A DNA stretch of 64,000 nt from NCBI GenBank assembly GCA_964019165.1, contig OZ025275.1, forward strand, positions 11,560,530-11,624,529, written 5' to 3'. Shown piece after piece: positions 61,801 to 64,000 of this stretch. Source of the stretch: Mastigias papua. Taxonomy: Eukaryota > Cnidaria > Scyphozoa > Rhizostomeae > Mastigiidae. How positions within the stretch are numbered: the stretch's first letter is position 1; every line of letters begins with the position of its first letter. The notes beneath the pieces were generated by a model that worked only from the letters and a program-made list of their open reading frames with translations, was not told the DNA's origin and made no database searches. A program made the position numbers and the translations under genes.

Positions 61801-64000
61801 TAAAAAGCATGGCTTAAAATCTACGTTTGCAAATGCCGTAGATAATTTCGACATAGATCACGCAACTGAAATTATTGAAATCGATACAGGAGAAAACGAT
61901 TTTGAGAAAGAAGAAATCCAAGGAAGCAAAAGGCTTCAAGAAAAGAAGGCCGAGATTATTGAGGGAGAAGGACATTGTGATGTCACTGTCCATTCCTTTC
62001 AAGATGAATACAGTGAAAGTGACATGGAGTTTGAATGCACCAAAAAGGGTGCAATTACTAGAAAAGTTGTACGCACTAAGCCACAGATTCACAGAAAACC
62101 AAGTTCATTTCAAAGCACAGACAACAAGAACATTAGTGGAGGCCGCACTAAGAATATCTACGTCGGTGCGCAAGATGTGATTTCAATGGCATCTAATTCG
62201 GTTGAAGCAGAAATAGGATATTTTATTAGTGGGCAAAGTCAGGATTCAAGATATGAAGTTTCAACGAGGAGCGATAAAGTCAGTAAAGATAATGCGAAGG
62301 TCTCTATAAATGTGAATGAGCAGTCTGCAGAAATCAAAGATGACAAAAAAATTAATGGAATGATAGAGGAGTTTTCAGGTCATATCCGAAAGTCTTGTAA
62401 GTTGGATGTTAAAGACGATGTATTGACACAGAATTCGGGAAACACATCTGATTGGGATGCTGAAGAAGACTTAGATATAGTCTTTTCAGATGCTGAAACT
62501 GCACGGTTTGAAGATGATAACGAAGATAGGGAAAAAGAAATGACACACGCAAAAACTTCACAGTTTGCAGAAGAAGATAAAATTGATGAGAATAAAGGGA
62601 AGAAAGCAATAATTGCAAAAAAATTGAATGACAGCGAAAGTTTACTCAGATGTTCTGACAAGAGACAGAATGAATCGAACACATATGAAGACTGGTATGA
62701 GGGTATTGATGAGGAAAAACCAGAGCTCATGAAAGGCCATAAGTCGCCATCCGATAGAGTTGTATTCACTTTTCCGGATAGTAAAAAGTGGGTTAACAGA
62801 GAAAAAAGGACCAACCATTTTAAGATGGACAGCATTCAAGATGCTTCTAATAGGAAAGAATTGAACGATCATCTGACAGCTTCAGAGAGTTCACTTGAAG
62901 ATATTATTCGCTGGATAAATTCAGAGCCTACAAAGCCAAAGGTACCGAAAGACGTTAACCAGAATGTGGAGGCATATAATGAAAGAGAGCAGAAGTTGAT
63001 ACAGGAAATTACTGAATTAAGGAGGGAGAACGAACTGCTCAAATCGAGCTCTAACGAGCAGAATGATAATGATGCATTGATCTTTTTTGACTTAGAAGGA
63101 ACAGAATCGACATCAAAGGTATACTCAATCAGTGGTGCTAGAAATGAAGAATTTGCTGAAATAAACGAAAGGACGAGGGTTGAAATCGAGAGAGCAAAAA
63201 GAGAGACCCAGGAAGCAAAATCCATAGCAGAAGAAGCAAATATGTCAATTGAAATTATGAAAGAGAGTCTTGAAGAAAGTCAGAGAGAAGTTGAAAGGAT
63301 GAAAATAGAAATGAAAAATAGGATAGAAGAGCAAAAGATTCATTATGAAAAGAGGATTGAAGAAGCAGAGAAGTATAAAAAAATCTTTGAGGTAAAGGGA
63401 GATACAGCTCGAGAGCTTGAAGGACTAAAAGCAAAGTTGTCCGCTACGACGGCGAAAGTCAGAGAGCATGATAGAAATGAACATGAGGGGAAATTGAAAG
63501 ACTACAACAATTGCAATAGCATTAATGAAGATGATGGCAAAGCAGGTAGATTTTTAGAGAGTTCGAGTGTGATTGGTGAGGACAGTCAAAATCTGGAGAC
63601 AATAAATAGCAGTGTTGTTAAATCTCTGTCAGCTAAGGAACTGGAAGACAATTTAACAAGCACGATTTCTAGAGATTCAAATGAGATTGTGGACTTTGGG
63701 CTACAGCATAAGTTAAAGGCAAGTGAAGAGACGATCGTGGAACTGCGAAGAGAAAACGAAAGACTAACAATTGAGCTTGAAAGACATGAATCGAAAGTCA
63801 GGTTAGAAAAATATAAAGAAGAATTAAGAAATTTGATGGAGATGACATTGATAAACGAGAACGAAACTAGTGGAGACGCCGATTCTGCTGAGAAAGTAGC
63901 CGTAAATGAAAGGTTAGGACAAAAACCGTGTACACAAATACAGGAATTAAGAGTGAATACTGCACAAAATGAAAATGTTACTTCGAAGGGACCGAATGAC
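51544..64000 (+). CDS. Giant coiled-coil protein with internal repeats, 3' end outside window
   Basis: Exons 51544-55825, 56649-56780, 56905-56964 and 59637 onward, all joined in phase 1, give about 2,950 codons without a stop to the window end. The start has an in-frame TGA at 51505. The N-terminus is acidic (ESDEDDEAS) then basic (REYAKKAARQRTKNKR). A block at residues 355-531 is repeated at 550-725, each with a coiled-coil start, a CxxC pair (C457/C460, C651/C654) and a conserved SRREDIIRLE ... VAVERESKLK. Residues 1066-1428 are 29-residue tandem repeats. The last exon is Lys/Glu-rich with long helices. There is no enzyme motif, signal peptide or membrane segment. A structural, scaffold or cytoskeletal role is a guess; the family was not recognised. 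Confidence 0.8.
52606..53718 (+). repeat. Internal duplication of about 177 codons
   Basis: Unit 1 is 52606-53136 and unit 2 is 53191-53718, separated by 18 codons. They share EEKLRL, DLEEHLKGC, ETSKP, CLxC, SRREDIIRLE, MLYERLP, LEAI and VERESKLK in the same order. This is a coding-sequence tandem duplication that has diverged. Confidence 0.9.
54739..55825 (+). repeat. 29-residue (87-bp) tandem repeats, about 12.6 units
   Basis: The consensus is roughly S-N-x-x-x-E-E-E-S-R-N-D-x-Q-L-D-T-G-I-T-L followed by R-H-x-R-V-x-Q. Units 6 to 11 alternate two types (SSGNYEKESRNDD... and SSASSDxESSTV...) and so form three 58-residue higher-order units. The array ends exactly at the exon boundary, inside the thirteenth unit. 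Unit 5 is three residues short. Confidence 0.9.
55826..56648 (+). other. Coiled-coil gene intron 1
   Basis: Almost wholly made of a hAT-like element at 55875-56525. Confidence 0.6.
55875..56525. mobile_element. Non-autonomous hAT-like element
   Basis: The left end CAGGGTTATCCAAAGG and reversed right end CAGGTGTTCCTACTC share the CAGG-G-TT-CC pattern typical of hAT ends, and both continue into GGGCCA-type words (left ggtgagggccata, right gtgggccacttgtggccc). The eight bases outside (GTTTAATT and GTTTAGTC) match at six positions, fitting an aged 8-bp target duplication. It is 651 bp with no transposase. Confidence 0.5.
56649..56780 (+). CDS. Coiled-coil gene exon 2
   Basis: 132 bp, DESDSEKQRSNPELDSPHYQ ... 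SEEGNKSS. Acceptor cattgcag, donor T|GTAAGT. Phase 1 in and out. Confidence 0.75.
56905..56964 (+). CDS. Coiled-coil gene exon 3 (tentative end)
   Basis: RVNSSLTEYSSDENGLRRI, after acceptor gatcacag. The donor ATAG|GTGTCA is chosen; AATG|GTCTTA at 56950 would also keep phase 1 but is weaker. Confidence 0.55.
57601..57657. repeat. Perfect 23-bp inverted repeat with poly-C loop
   Basis: Arms 57601-57623 (TACTCTTAGGTGCC...) and 57635-57657 are exact reverse complements. The 11-base loop is T plus ten C. As DNA or RNA it would form a long stable hairpin. Confidence 0.9.
58328..58625. mobile_element. MITE with GCCTGGTTCTCATAT ends
   Basis: The left end GCCTGGTTCTCATATATGTC and the reversed right end GCCTGGTTCTCATATGTCCC form terminal inverted repeats. 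The flanks are TTAA on the left and TTTA on the right, suggesting a piggyBac-like TTAA target with one changed base. The interior repeats cgattcttatgatatatg-type words on both strands. The 194-codon frame that crosses it on the minus strand is not a gene. Confidence 0.6.
59151..59327. mobile_element. Small pogo/Tigger-like MITE
   Basis: The left end CAGTAGACTCCCGATATG and the reversed right end CAGTTAAACCCCGTTTAG resemble pogo/Tigger ends (CAGT..AACCCCGTTA). It is 177 bp, with TA on the right flank only. The interior words ccgagttaacga and ccgacttaacga are typical of this group. Confidence 0.5.
59637..64000 (+). CDS. Coiled-coil gene exon 4 (open to window end)
   Basis: After acceptor ctcttgcag the frame ENSYESCLDG ... 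runs for 1454 codons with no stop and reaches the last base. Reading in phase with exon 3 gives Lys/Arg/Glu/Ser-rich sequence, a basic block (KKVEKKKSKRVKNG), long helices (EEAEKYKKIF; EESQREVERMKIEMKNRIEE) and several acidic patches (EDDDDIEDIH). Frames on the minus strand in this range are shadows. The exon continues beyond the window. Confidence 0.88.

Noticed and set aside
61875..62180. 101-codon plus frame starting MKSIQEKTIL
   Set aside because: It is another frame of the large open exon, which continues without a stop through it.
59922..63225. Many minus-strand frames of 60-150 codons rich in Ser, Phe and Leu
   Set aside because: All are shadows of the Lys/Glu-rich coiled-coil exon on the plus strand; they show no domains or splice logic.

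Overview
This is a AT-rich window of an animal nuclear genome. Genes are split by GT-AG introns of about 0.25 to 4 kb, spacers are long and full of repeats, and there are (TA)n and (GATT)n microsatellites. BEL/Pao, Ty3/mag-like, LINE and MITE elements are all present. The mix points to an invertebrate metazoan; a cnidarian-like genome is my guess, but the phylum cannot be fixed from sequence alone.

Layout. Positions 1-18.8 kb carry no host gene that I can defend and are a mobile-element landscape. Its centre is a complete BEL/Pao LTR retrotransposon (3706-10247) with two 494-bp LTRs that look identical, a 5-bp target duplication (TGCTC) and one uninterrupted 1828-codon gag-pol frame. Around it lie copies of a TA-flanked MITE family, one of them nested in a foldback hAT-like element. 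A decayed mag-like LTR element (15504-18768) follows, with a MITE inside its 5' LTR and a truncated LINE inside its 3' LTR. It ends about 95 bp before the first host start codon.

Positions 18.8-38.4 kb hold a MATE-family (SLC47-like) multidrug/organic-cation antiporter. I place 15 coding exons on the + strand; one 40-bp exon is tentative. They join in frame to 557 codons plus stop. Its introns contain a MITE, a dead gag gene and a decayed LINE.

Positions 42.3-48.5 kb hold a three-exon gene for a 254-residue secreted protein: signal peptide, PAN/apple-like cysteine module, and a C-terminal cysteine-containing domain I do not recognise.

Positions 51.5 kb to the window end hold a very large coiled-coil protein gene. 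Exon 1 is 4.28 kb, two small exons follow, and a fourth exon starts at 59637 and stays open for 4.36 kb to the last base, so the gene is cut by the window edge. The protein has a duplicated block of about 177 residues carrying a CxxC pair, about 12.6 tandem 29-residue repeats, and long Lys/Glu-rich helical stretches. I cannot name its family.

The three host genes share no obvious pathway. The strongest points for follow-up are the young BEL/Pao copy, the nested element stack next to the MATE start codon, the giant repeat-built coiled-coil gene, the unnamed secreted protein, and an exact 23-bp inverted repeat around a poly-C loop at 57.6 kb.
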